This document shows positions 42,621 through 50,110 of a stretch of 64,000 nt of DNA, one piece after another. Both the position numbers and the translations under genes were made by a program. The notes beneath the pieces were generated by a model. That model was not told the DNA's origin and made no database searches. It saw only the letters and a list, made by a program, of their open reading frames with translations. Source of the stretch: Paradesertivirga sp965650335 (GTDB lineage: Bacteria; Bacteroidota; Bacteroidia; Sphingobacteriales; Sphingobacteriaceae); the NCBI GenBank assembly GCA_965650335.1, contig CBFGOI010000001.1, positions 1-64,000 of the forward strand, read 5' to 3'. Position 1 is the first letter of the stretch. Each line of letters opens with the position of its first letter.

Positions 42621-42635
42621 CTTCCCCTATATTTG
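42605..42635 (+). promoter_or_regulatory. Bacteroidota promoter of the GbsR-led operon
   Basis: TTTG at 42605-42608, 19 bp, then TATATTTG at 42628-42635 match the TTTG-N19-TAnnTTTG consensus fully. The predicted transcription start falls at or next to the ATG at 42640, which would give a leaderless mRNA. Confidence 0.78.
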
Positions 42636-42639
42636 TTCC

Positions 42640-43146
42640 ATGGAACTGGCAGAAGCAAAGAAAAAGTTTATTGAGACATGGGGAAAGTTGGGCTCTGAGT
42701 GGGGGATAAACCGTACCATGGCACAAGTTCATGCTTTACTGCTGATTTCTCCGGAAGCTCTCACTACAGAAGAAATTATGGAAACATTAAGTATCTCAAG
42801 AGGGAATGCGAACATGACCTTAAGGGATTTAATGAGCTGGGGATTGATTGAGAAGCAACATAAAGCAGGCGAGCGGAAGGAATACTTCTATGCTGATAAA
42901 GACACCTGGAACATTGCTCGTCAGGTAGCTAAAGAGCGGAGAAAAAGAGAATTAGACCCCGTATTAAAAGCCTTGGATGAATTATCAAAGGTAGAAGGTG
43001 ATGTAAATGATCCGGAATACAAAACATTTAATAAATCGGTTACTGACATTAATAAATTAGCTAAAAACGTAGACAAAACATTAGATACCATGCTTAAAGC
43101 AGAAGAGAGCTGGTTTTGGGGATCAATTTTTAAAATATTCAAGTAG
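42640..43146 (+). CDS. GbsR/MarR-family transcriptional regulator
   Basis: A 168-residue winged-helix regulator. The family start MELAEAKKKFIETWGKLGSEWGI fits M1 exactly. The helix-turn-helix ALTTEEIMETLSISRGNANMTLRDL is followed by the wing (LIEKQHKAGERKEYFYAD) and a helical dimerisation region. GbsR of Bacillus senses choline and represses betaine synthesis; the Bacteroidota members have no proven ligand. The gene lies under a perfect palindromic operator, so it likely represses itself and the six genes downstream. A gap of 65 bp separates it from the DCC gene. Confidence 0.9.
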   Translation: MELAEAKKKFIETWGKLGSEWGINRTMAQVHALLLISPEALTTEEIMETLSISRGNANMTLRDLMSWGLIEKQHKAGERKEYFYADKDTWNIARQVAKERRKRELDPVLKALDELSKVEGDVNDPEYKTFNKSVTDINKLAKNVDKTLDTMLKAEESWFWGSIFKIFK

Positions 43147-43211
43147 AATATTTTTTTAAAGACATATTTCAATTTTTACTGAAAGTACAATAAGTATAAA
43201 CATAGAGTGTT

Positions 43212-44039
43212 ATGAAAGCGCTTAAAAATCATCTCATCCTTTTCGACGCCGAGTGCCCCATGTGCCGAATGTATACTCAGGCATTTGTAGAAAGCGGAAT
43301 GCTGGATAACGATGGAAGAACGGCCTACCAGGAACTTCCGGCTCAGGCTTGCCCCATGCTCGACCGACAGCGAGCAGTAAACGAGATCGCACTCGTTGAT
43401 CAGGAAACAGGTGAGGTCACATACGGAATAGAAAGCCTTTTCAAAGTGTTCGCTGTTTCTTTCCCTGTCCTTAAGCCTTTGTTTTTATTCCGTCCCTTCG
43501 TGTGGCTGATGAGTAAGATCTACGCATTTATTGCATTCAATCGCCGGGTCATTATTCCTGCGCCAACTGCAGCAAGCAGCTTTGAGCTTCAACCAATATT
43601 CAGGTTGGATTACCGCATTGCTTATCTTTTAGTAACATGGATAATTACTGCATTTATCCTTTCTGCTTATGCCGAGCTAATGACTGGATTACTCCCTGCA
43701 GGAAATTGGTATCGGGAGTATTTAATCTGTGGAGGTCAGATCTTTTTCCAGGGAGCTATCATTAGCCTAATTCACAAGAACAAACGCTGGGATTATCTGG
43801 GCAATATGATGACGATTTCTTTCGGAGGAGCCCTGCTCCTATTGCCGGTACTCCTTTTGGTACAATGGCTAAATCTTCATCCCCTCTTCTACGCCACCTG
43901 GTTTATGGCAGTAGCAGGTCTGATGTTATTGGAGCACATCCGCAGAAGCAAGCTCCTAAAACTTGACTGGCTTTTAACAAGCAGCTGGGTGCTCTATCGT
44001 ATACTGGTTCTTTTATTAATCCTTTTAATAGCTAACTAA
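43212..44039 (+). CDS. DCC-family (DUF393) thiol-oxidoreductase-like membrane protein
   Basis: A 275-residue protein. The N-terminal DCC domain carries the signature ILFDAECPMCRM (Cys15, Cys18), a thioredoxin-like CxxC. Further cysteines occur in QACPML. Residues from about 140 onward form roughly four membrane helices (LVTWIITAFILSAYAEL, LEHIRRSKLLKLDWLL), so this is a DCC domain fused to a membrane anchor. The substrate and redox partner are unknown. The next gene starts 1 bp after the stop, which indicates tight coupling. Confidence 0.86.
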   Translation: MKALKNHLILFDAECPMCRMYTQAFVESGMLDNDGRTAYQELPAQACPMLDRQRAVNEIALVDQETGEVTYGIESLFKVFAVSFPVLKPLFLFRPFVWLMSKIYAFIAFNRRVIIPAPTAASSFELQPIFRLDYRIAYLLVTWIITAFILSAYAELMTGLLPAGNWYREYLICGGQIFFQGAIISLIHKNKRWDYLGNMMTISFGGALLLLPVLLLVQWLNLHPLFYATWFMAVAGLMLLEHIRRSKLLKLDWLLTSSWVLYRILVLLLILLIAN

Positions 44040-44040
44040 T

Positions 44041-44967
44041 ATGAGGTACAACAAAATAGTGCTGGCCGGAGGTAATGGATACCTTGGCAGAGTGTTAGCC
44101 GAATTTTATAAGCCTCTTGCAAATGAGGTAATTATCCTGAGCAGGAAGAATAAGGCTGCTAAGGGCAACATACAAACGGTGCTTTGGGATGGCCGTACAG
44201 AAGGAGAATGGAAAAAGAGCCTGAATGGTGCAGATCTGTTAATCAACCTATGCGGTAAAAATGTGAACTGCAGATATACCGAAGAAAATAAAGCTGAGAT
44301 CATCAATTCAAGAATAATTCCTACAGCGCTTTTAGGAAGTGTGATCGCAGAGATGGAGAACCCACCAAAGCTGTGGATTAATGTCACCTCTGCTACTATT
44401 TACAGACATGCTGAAGATCGCCCTCAGGATGAGGAAACCGGAGAAATAGGTTACGGCTTCTCAATTGATGTTTGTCGACAATGGGAAGAAACTTTCTTTA
44501 ACACCAATACGGCTCTTACCCGAAAGATTGTACTACGAATGGGCATTGTGCTTGGTCGCAAAGATGCAGCCTTTCCGCGTTTGCTTAACCTGGTAAAGTG
44601 GGGTCTGGGCGGGAAACAGGGAGACGGAGAGCAATACGTATCATGGGTACACGAACAGGATGCCGCAAAGTGTACTGAATGGCTAATGAATCATCGGGAA
44701 TTGAATGGAGTAGTTAACTGCACGACACCAGAGCCTGTAAAAAACGCTCAGCTAATGAAAATTATCCGTAACGCTTATGGGGTTCCATTTGGTCTACCGG
44801 CCCCGGCTTGGTTACTTGAACTAGGCGCAAAGGTGATCGGAACAGAAACAGAATTGATCTTAAAAAGCAGGTGGGTTTTACCTAAGCGCCTTCTGGATAG
44901 TGGCTATCCCTTTCTTTTTTCAAAAGCAGAGCATGCCGTGAAAGACCTTTTAAGTATTAGAACTTAA
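44041..44967 (+). CDS. TIGR01777-family SDR (epimerase-like, DUF1731 C-terminus)
   Basis: A 308-residue NAD(P)-binding protein. The Rossmann motif is KIVLAGGNGYLGRVL (residues 5-19, GGxGxxG). INLCGKNVNCRYTEENKAEI and LRMGIVLGRKDAAFPRLL are TIGR01777 signatures, and the end (PAPAWLLELGAKVIG, LPKRLLDSGYPF) is DUF1731. Human SDR39U1 belongs to the same family; no reaction is established. Elsewhere this SDR is found fused to SRPBCC domains, and an SRPBCC gene lies three genes downstream here, supporting a shared pathway. Confidence 0.9.
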   Translation: MRYNKIVLAGGNGYLGRVLAEFYKPLANEVIILSRKNKAAKGNIQTVLWDGRTEGEWKKSLNGADLLINLCGKNVNCRYTEENKAEIINSRIIPTALLGSVIAEMENPPKLWINVTSATIYRHAEDRPQDEETGEIGYGFSIDVCRQWEETFFNTNTALTRKIVLRMGIVLGRKDAAFPRLLNLVKWGLGGKQGDGEQYVSWVHEQDAAKCTEWLMNHRELNGVVNCTTPEPVKNAQLMKIIRNAYGVPFGLPAPAWLLELGAKVIGTETELILKSRWVLPKRLLDSGYPFLFSKAEHAVKDLLSIRT

Positions 44968-44971
44968 TCCG

Positions 44972-45406
44972 ATGGAAACACCCGTACCCGACATTCAAAC
45001 ATTCATCTTTTTTGCAGGCCTGGCTCAGATTGCATTGGTTCTGGGAAGTCTGGCAATTCCCAGAATCCTAAATTGGAAGAGGGAATTAATGAAAGTTCAG
45101 ACATTAATCAAACAGATGTTCTGGACCTATGCAGCCTACATTCTTTTCATAAACTTAAGCTTTGGCTTGCTCTCAGTTTTCGCATACAAAGACTTAACCA
45201 ACGGCTCGTTACTCGCTAGCGCGATATGCGGCTTTATCGCAATCTATTGGATTTCAAGAATATTAATCCAGTTCTTTTATTTCGATCGGAGGAGCTTCCC
45301 AACGGGTCTATGGAACAGACTTGCTGAAATGATATTGCTTGCCCTGTTTCTTTTCCTAAGTATTGTTTACGGTATGGCCTTTTATTACAACTATCAACAA
45401 CTCTAA
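44972..45406 (+). CDS. Unknown four-helix membrane protein
   Basis: A 144-residue protein with four predicted membrane helices (about 10-30, 48-70, 78-97 and 114-136). No recognised domain. It starts 4 bp after the SDR stop and ends 2 bp before the MBOAT start, so it is embedded in the operon and probably works with the membrane acyltransferase. Confidence 0.75.
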   Translation: METPVPDIQTFIFFAGLAQIALVLGSLAIPRILNWKRELMKVQTLIKQMFWTYAAYILFINLSFGLLSVFAYKDLTNGSLLASAICGFIAIYWISRILIQFFYFDRRSFPTGLWNRLAEMILLALFLFLSIVYGMAFYYNYQQL

Positions 45407-45408
45407 GG

Positions 45409-46425
45409 ATGAATCCATTACTATTGCACCTGGCTTACTTCATACTACTAAATCTTTCAATTATTCTTATCGGTTATTGGTTGGTTCGTAAAACTATGAT
45501 ATGGCAAAGCTGGAGTTTGTTAGCGTTAAGTGTCCTTATAATTCATATCATTTTTGCGAATGAGCATTCAATAATACGGATGCTTGCTTTGATCGCCACA
45601 ACCTTTACTGCAATGAAAGTAATCGCGGCAGCAGAAAGCTATAGGGGTAAATCATTTCGCCTTACTTTGGTGCAATGGACTGCATTTAGCATTGGGTGGG
45701 CAGGTATGCGTGCACAACCTTTTGAAACACTTAGCAGCAGACCATTGCCGGATGCCTGGCCGAAAATAAAATTTGGAATTAGCAGGATGTTGGCTGGTTT
45801 TGTACTAATTATTTTGGTCCATCTACTGGTGACCTTACCCATCAACGGCGATGTTCTTTATATCATCATAACTACCATTCTATTGGTGGCATTCAGTTTA
45901 ATTCTACATTTCGGACTGCTAAGTATCAGTGCTGGTATGTGGCGCCTTTCCGGCGTCGGTACTTATTATTTATTCAAAGCTCCAGCAAAAGCAAAAAGCC
46001 TAAATGAATTTTGGAGCAAACGCTGGAACCTTGCTTTCAGTGAGATGACTTCAATCGCCATATTCAGACCTTTAAAAGATAAAACGGCAGGTGCTGCAGG
46101 CTTAATGATCGCTTTTATATTTTCAGGCTTGCTCCATGAACTGGCACTAAGCCTCCCTGTGAACAGCGGGTATGGGCTACCCCTTTTGTACTTTATTATT
46201 CAAGGCACCATCGTCCTAGTAGAGAAGGTGCTACTTAGTCAGAAAGTCTGGTTTTTACAGAACAGTATCCTGGCCCGGGCATGGGTATTCTTTTGGTTAG
46301 TGATACCAATGCCTTTGCTTTTTCATAATGAATTCATAAAACAGATAGTATGGCCTATAGCAGGCTTAAATCCCATTTTTTATGCCAACATTCATCCTAC
46401 GTACCCAAATAAATGCTCCTATTGA
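45409..46425 (+). CDS. MBOAT / wax-synthase-like membrane O-acyltransferase
   Basis: A 338-residue polytopic protein with about eight membrane helices. The segment LNEFWSKRWNLAFSEM and the motif FSGLLHELAL, with His243 in the place of the catalytic MBOAT histidine, are typical of the wax-synthase-like MBOAT branch. An acyl-CoA or acyl-ACP dependent transfer to an alcohol or hydroxyl group is expected; acceptor unknown. Its last 44 bases overlap the next gene (46382-46425). Confidence 0.82.
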   Translation: MNPLLLHLAYFILLNLSIILIGYWLVRKTMIWQSWSLLALSVLIIHIIFANEHSIIRMLALIATTFTAMKVIAAAESYRGKSFRLTLVQWTAFSIGWAGMRAQPFETLSSRPLPDAWPKIKFGISRMLAGFVLIILVHLLVTLPINGDVLYIIITTILLVAFSLILHFGLLSISAGMWRLSGVGTYYLFKAPAKAKSLNEFWSKRWNLAFSEMTSIAIFRPLKDKTAGAAGLMIAFIFSGLLHELALSLPVNSGYGLPLLYFIIQGTIVLVEKVLLSQKVWFLQNSILARAWVFFWLVIPMPLLFHNEFIKQIVWPIAGLNPIFYANIHPTYPNKCSY

Positions 46426-46837
46426 ACGCTGCTTCGATCTTGCACGAAGCATTGACCTTCACCTGGACACAATGAAACACACCGGCGAAAGAGCAATCGC
46501 TGGAGTTACAAGCGGTCTCATCGGACTTAATGAAACGGTAACCTGGAAAGCAAAGCATTTCGGTGTAATGATGAAGTTGACGAGTAAGATAACCGAATGC
46601 AGCGTTCCTGAAATCTTTGCCGACGAAATGCTTGCCGGTCCCTTCAAGATGATGAAACACAGGCATGTATTTGAACAAAAGGATGGGTATACTCTAATGA
46701 CAGATGAATTTGTTTACGAATCACCTTTAGGCATACTCGGCAAGCTTGCAGATGCGCTCTTCCTTAGAAATTATATGCAGAACCTAATCGAACACCGCAA
46801 CCGGGTTATCAAGCAGAAAGCAGAATCAACAACCTAA
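46382..46837 (+). CDS. SRPBCC-family lipid/ligand-binding protein
   Basis: A 151-residue START-like protein. MPTFILRTQINAPIERCFDLARSIDLHLDT and the GLIGLNETVTWKAKHFG segment match the Bacteroidota SRPBCC proteins often labelled cell division inhibitor without proof. The start at 46382 is kept despite overlapping the MBOAT gene by 44 bases because homologous proteins begin exactly there. The fold has a hydrophobic cavity that could carry an acyl or polyketide-like intermediate between the SDR and the acyltransferase (inference). Confidence 0.86.
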   Translation: MPTFILRTQINAPIERCFDLARSIDLHLDTMKHTGERAIAGVTSGLIGLNETVTWKAKHFGVMMKLTSKITECSVPEIFADEMLAGPFKMMKHRHVFEQKDGYTLMTDEFVYESPLGILGKLADALFLRNYMQNLIEHRNRVIKQKAESTT

Positions 46838-46846
46838 ATAGTTTAC

Positions 46847-47344
46847 ATGAAAACCCAGGAACAACTATTAAGAGGAAAAATTAAACGATCGATAATCTTC
46901 TTTATCGTGGCCCTTATCCTGAGTGGAATTACCGCGTTTCCCATAGAAAGTCAGCTGGCTATCGCGATGAATTACCTGGATGTCTTTCCCTTGACCATTC
47001 AAGATTGGCTCAGTACCATTTATCGCGCAGTTAAAACAACAAATGATAAATTTCCATATCTCGCTTATGGAACAGATTGGCTGGCCTTTGCACATATCGT
47101 AATTGCGACAGCATTTATTGGCCCTCTGCGAGATCCGGTGAGAAATATTTGGGTAATACAATTTGGTATGATCGCCTGCATAATGGTATTTCCATTGGCT
47201 CTCATCGCCGGGCCGATAAGAAAAATCCCTTTCTTCTGGCAACTGATAGATTGTTCTTTTGGACTAATCGGTATAGTTCCACTGTATATATGCTACAGAA
47301 ACATCAAAAAATTAGAATATCTAAAACCTAATAACTGTGCGTAA
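46847..47344 (+). CDS. Unknown membrane protein, last gene of the GbsR-led operon
   Basis: A 165-residue protein with about four membrane helices (SIIFFIVALILSGITAF, WLAFAHIVIATAFIGPL, MIACIMVFPLALIAGP, IDCSFGLIGIVPLYICY). A loop carrying FPYLAYGTDW and GPLRDPVRNIW looks conserved and could face the periplasm. No family recognised. It starts 9 bp after the SRPBCC stop. It is convergent with the TolC gene. Confidence 0.76.
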   Translation: MKTQEQLLRGKIKRSIIFFIVALILSGITAFPIESQLAIAMNYLDVFPLTIQDWLSTIYRAVKTTNDKFPYLAYGTDWLAFAHIVIATAFIGPLRDPVRNIWVIQFGMIACIMVFPLALIAGPIRKIPFFWQLIDCSFGLIGIVPLYICYRNIKKLEYLKPNNCA

Positions 47345-47392
47345 AATCAAACGGATTCGTATGCCGAAAAGAAATGCAACTCTTTCTGCAAA

Positions 47393-48823
47393 CTATAGAC
47401 TGAGCTCACCTTTATAATAATCCAAAATTTTAGCTCTAAGTAGCAAATCATATTTAGCATTTATAAGATTGATGCTGGCTCTGTCTAAGTTATTTTTTGC
47501 AATGGTATAATCGACCGCGGTGCCAACGCCCGCATTAAAACGAATTTCGGCCGATTTAAATGATTCTTTAAAAGCAACAACCTGTTTATTTAAAGCTTGT
47601 AGCCTCTCGTCCGCAGCCGTTTTATTGATCCAGGCCAGATCAACAGCCTGTTTTAGTTGAAGTTTAGTGGTTTCTTCTACCAGTTCAGCATTATTCAATT
47701 CAATCTTTGCAAGAGCAATTCTGTTACGTGTTCTATCAGAATTAAAGATTGGAATACGCAAACTCAAATTATATGATGAGCTATAATTATTCCTCAGCTG
47801 GTTGCTATAAGCAATTTTCGATCTCTCAAAAACATCCTGCGGCGCCACTACAGGAAGTTTTGTTCCGCTTAATTCTACATAATCGCCTGTAGGTAAATTT
47901 TGAGTTGAAATTAGTTTACTGCCGGTAGCAGCTGAAGAATAATTACTAAACAGATTACTATTCAAACTCAATTGAGGAGAACTTAAGCCCTTAGCAACTT
48001 TAATGCCCTGTACTGCGCTTTTTCTCCTCAAAGCAGCTCCTTTAATGGATGCTAATTGTTCTAAAGCAAGAGAATAGATATCTTCGGGAGAATCCGTAGG
48101 TTTTTTAGAAAACTCATCACCCTGCATACGATCAACATTAAATTCCCTGGTATAAGCCACATTCATCAGTTCGGCCAAAGCGATTTTGGAACTGTTTAAA
48201 CTATTGCGGCTATTAATCAGCGATAATTCATCATTAGCCAACTGACCCTTCAGGTCTGATAATTGTGCCGGCGCAATTGCACCTTCTTTATACAGTATTT
48301 GTAGTCTGTCTATCTGTTTGCGAGTGACTTCATTTTGCAAGAGCGCTTGATTAACCTGATCCTCATTATTCAGAATTTGAAAGTAAGTGATTATAACTTT
48401 CAGAGTGAGATTATCCTTTGCTTGTTGCTGCTCCATTATACTCGCCTGATACTCGTAAGAGCTCTGCTTGATCTGATTTCGGACAATCAATCCGCTAAAA
48501 AGCGTCACTCCGCCATTGAGACCATAATTTGCATAGCTAACATTTTCGTTCACATACCCATTTGTAAACGGGTCGATACTTCGTCCCTGATTCAGCCCGT
48601 GGTTTATATTTGCAGAAACATTGGGAAATACATTAGACTTTGCTTGTTTTAACGCTACCCCTGCGCTAAGCGATTGGAATTCGCTCTGCTTAACCTGTAA
48701 GTTATTTGCCTGAGCTATTTCAATACTCTGTTTTAAGCTATAGGAGTTCTGACCTTGTTGCTGGGCAGTACCAGCACTGCCAAGACAGATCAAAAGCAAA
48801 AAAGTGGACAGCAATGTTTTCAT
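47393..48823 (-). CDS. TolC-family outer-membrane efflux protein
   Basis: A 476-residue outer-membrane channel. A signal peptide (about 1-20) is followed by the two-fold repeated helical layout of TolC: SLKQSIEIAQANNLQVKQSE at the start and DRTRNRIALAKIELNNAELVEETTKLQLKQAVDLAW in the second half, each with strand pairs (YNLSLRIPIFNSDRTRN). It starts 2 bp after the stop of the MacB-type ATPase gene. A periplasmic adaptor of the MacA type is missing from the visible region and may be outside the window or not needed. Confidence 0.92.
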   Translation of the reverse strand: MKTLLSTFLLLICLGSAGTAQQQGQNSYSLKQSIEIAQANNLQVKQSEFQSLSAGVALKQAKSNVFPNVSANINHGLNQGRSIDPFTNGYVNENVSYANYGLNGGVTLFSGLIVRNQIKQSSYEYQASIMEQQQAKDNLTLKVIITYFQILNNEDQVNQALLQNEVTRKQIDRLQILYKEGAIAPAQLSDLKGQLANDELSLINSRNSLNSSKIALAELMNVAYTREFNVDRMQGDEFSKKPTDSPEDIYSLALEQLASIKGAALRRKSAVQGIKVAKGLSSPQLSLNSNLFSNYSSAATGSKLISTQNLPTGDYVELSGTKLPVVAPQDVFERSKIAYSNQLRNNYSSSYNLSLRIPIFNSDRTRNRIALAKIELNNAELVEETTKLQLKQAVDLAWINKTAADERLQALNKQVVAFKESFKSAEIRFNAGVGTAVDYTIAKNNLDRASINLINAKYDLLLRAKILDYYKGELSL

Positions 48824-48825
48824 AT

Positions 48826-49515
48826 CTAGCTTAGAGGCACATCAGCGATCGAAGTAATTTGCCCGTCTAAAAGATTAATAATTCTTGAACCATGTTCCGC
48901 ATTCTTTTCTGAATGAGTTACCTGTACAATTGTTACGCCATCTCTATTGAGTTCGCTGAACACCTTCATGATTTCTTCTCCCTGCTTCGAGTTTAGATTA
49001 CCGGTGGGTTCGTCAGCTAAAATCAGACGAGGATTGGCTATTAAAGCTCTTGCTATTCCCACCAGTTGCTGCTGACCTCCAGATAATTGTGCGGGAAATA
49101 AATCTTTTTTACCCACTATCTGAAAGCGATCTAACATGTCGGCCACTCTGGCTTTTCTTTCTGATGAGGGTACATCAAGATAAAGCAAAGGTGTTTCGAT
49201 GTTTTCATAAACAGTTAAGTCGTCTATAAGATGATAGGCCTGAAAAACAAAGCCCAAATTCTTTTTCATCAAAGCCGCACGTTGCTTTTCTTTCATTTGA
49301 TGGACGGCTTCGCTTTCAAAAAAGTATTCGCCTTCGCTGGCTTGTTCTAATGTTCCTAGGATATGAAGTAGGGTCGATTTTCCGCTTCCGGAGGGGCCCA
49401 TGATGGAGATGAACTCACCTTGTTTTACTTCAAGATTGATGTCTTTTAAGATGAATGTTCGTTTGCTGCCCTGGTTTACCCAGTGGAAGATGTGATTAAG
49501 TTGAATTAGGTTCAT
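48826..49515 (-). CDS. ABC transporter ATP-binding protein (MacB/LolD type)
   Basis: A 229-residue ATPase. Walker A GPSGSGKST (residues 40-48), signature LSGGQQQLVGIARAL with leucine replacing the usual arginine after QQQ, and Walker B LILADEPTGNL are present; the EVKQGEFISIMGPSGSGKS start and the H-loop VTHSEKNA fit the MacB/LolD group. It would drive the FtsX-type permeases encoded upstream on the same strand. It is the only ATPase gene in sight for six permeases. Confidence 0.95.
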   Translation of the reverse strand: MNLIQLNHIFHWVNQGSKRTFILKDINLEVKQGEFISIMGPSGSGKSTLLHILGTLEQASEGEYFFESEAVHQMKEKQRAALMKKNLGFVFQAYHLIDDLTVYENIETPLLYLDVPSSERKARVADMLDRFQIVGKKDLFPAQLSGGQQQLVGIARALIANPRLILADEPTGNLNSKQGEEIMKVFSELNRDGVTIVQVTHSEKNAEHGSRIINLLDGQITSIADVPLS

Positions 49516-49629
49516 TTTAATTTTAATAAGAGTTTATTTCTGCTCGCTACTAATAATATTAATACAATTGATGCCAAAAACGTAATACATTGTCGTATAG
49601 CTTATTATTATCATAGAGGGTAAAAATAC

Positions 49630-49645
49630 TGTTCGTTTCCGTACA
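49630..49645. promoter_or_regulatory. Imperfect palindrome near the ATPase promoter
   Basis: TGTTCG-TTTC-CGTACA matches as an inverted repeat at 5 of 6 positions per arm. It lies about 115 bp upstream of the ATPase start and could be an operator for a response regulator. Confidence 0.4.
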
Positions 49646-49742
49646 CCTGTAGTCCGGTGTTATTACATACAAGGGTTAATTCCGTTCTTAAACCTAACAA
49701 ACATACGCTGAAAGCTTGCTGACCGTATCAGTTTTTCAGCTC

Positions 49743-49792
49743 ATTGCGGTACTTTGCCGACATTTGCGAGAGTTTGCCGAAGATTGCGAAAT
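49743..49792. repeat. Five helically phased 10-bp TTGC repeats
   Basis: TTGC occurs at 49744, 49754, 49764, 49774 and 49784, exactly 10 bp apart, each followed by a G/C-rich pair (consensus wTTGCsrnnn). The spacing equals about one helical turn, so the same face of DNA is presented five times. Confidence 0.7.
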
Positions 49793-49802
49793 TATAGGTA
49801 CT

Positions 49803-49890
49803 TTCTTCGGGACTTGTTCGGAAAAAGAGGGGGGCTTGTTCGGAAATTTCCGAAGCTGTCCCGAAGCAGTCTCGAACAAGTCCCGAAGAA
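49803..49890. repeat. 18-bp-arm inverted repeat with nested palindrome
   Basis: TTCTTCGGGACTTGTTCG (49803-49820) and its exact complement (49873-49890) enclose 52 nt, including the 12-bp palindrome CGGAAATTTCCG (49841-49852) and a second CTTGTTCGGAAA copy near 49835. No T-tract follows, so a terminator is unlikely; a cruciform or RNA structure is possible. Confidence 0.68.
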
Positions 49891-49945
49891 GGGCCCTTGT
49901 AAAAACTTTGTCATATACGGAAAAACAAGCTCGACAAGCTCGTCA

Positions 49946-49959
49946 GGATTTGCAAATCC
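49946..49959. repeat. GGATTTGCAAATCC palindrome
   Basis: A perfect 14-bp palindrome preceded by two GACAAGCTCG-like copies (49930-49943). A related GGATTGCAAAT string occurs near 50054. It looks like part of a dispersed intergenic repeat family. Confidence 0.55.
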
Positions 49960-50110
49960 CTGCGTCTCTAAATTTGGATTTTCAAACCTAAAAGACCAGA
50001 TATTATTAAAGTTTAACGTATAACAGATTGGAAACCTGTCGTTATTGAAGGTCAGGATTGCAAATCAGACCAGCAAAATCCTTACAGGATTGCTACAGCA
50101 AATGGGTCAA

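Larger units (their letters stand above)
49516..50110. other. Repeat-rich intergenic region between permease array and ATPase
   Basis: A 595-bp stretch that separates the last permease from the ATPase. It contains TGTTCG-TTTC-CGTACA (49630-49645), an ACACC/GGTGT hairpin, a run of five 10-bp TTGC repeats (49743-49792), an 18-bp-arm inverted repeat (49803-49890) enclosing a CGGAAATTTCCG palindrome, and a GGATTTGCAAATCC palindrome (49946-49959). Two overlapping open frames (49716-49991 and 49754-50023) run through the repeats and look non-coding. Confidence 0.65.

Noticed and set aside
42505..42732. Minus-strand 75-codon frame over the GbsR promoter
   Set aside because: It crosses the operator and the GbsR start and shows no features of a protein.
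49570..49600. Sigma-54 type promoter before the ATPase gene
   Set aside because: TGGCAT is present on the minus strand but the -12 TTGCA element is missing at the right distance.
49743..49890. Possible CRISPR-like array
   Set aside because: Repeats are 10 bp with no spacers of constant length, and no cas genes are present.
49716..50023. Two overlapping open frames of about 90 codons
   Set aside because: They run through inverted and direct repeats in different frames, are cysteine/lysine-rich without pattern, and lack signal, motif or promoter. Most likely non-coding.
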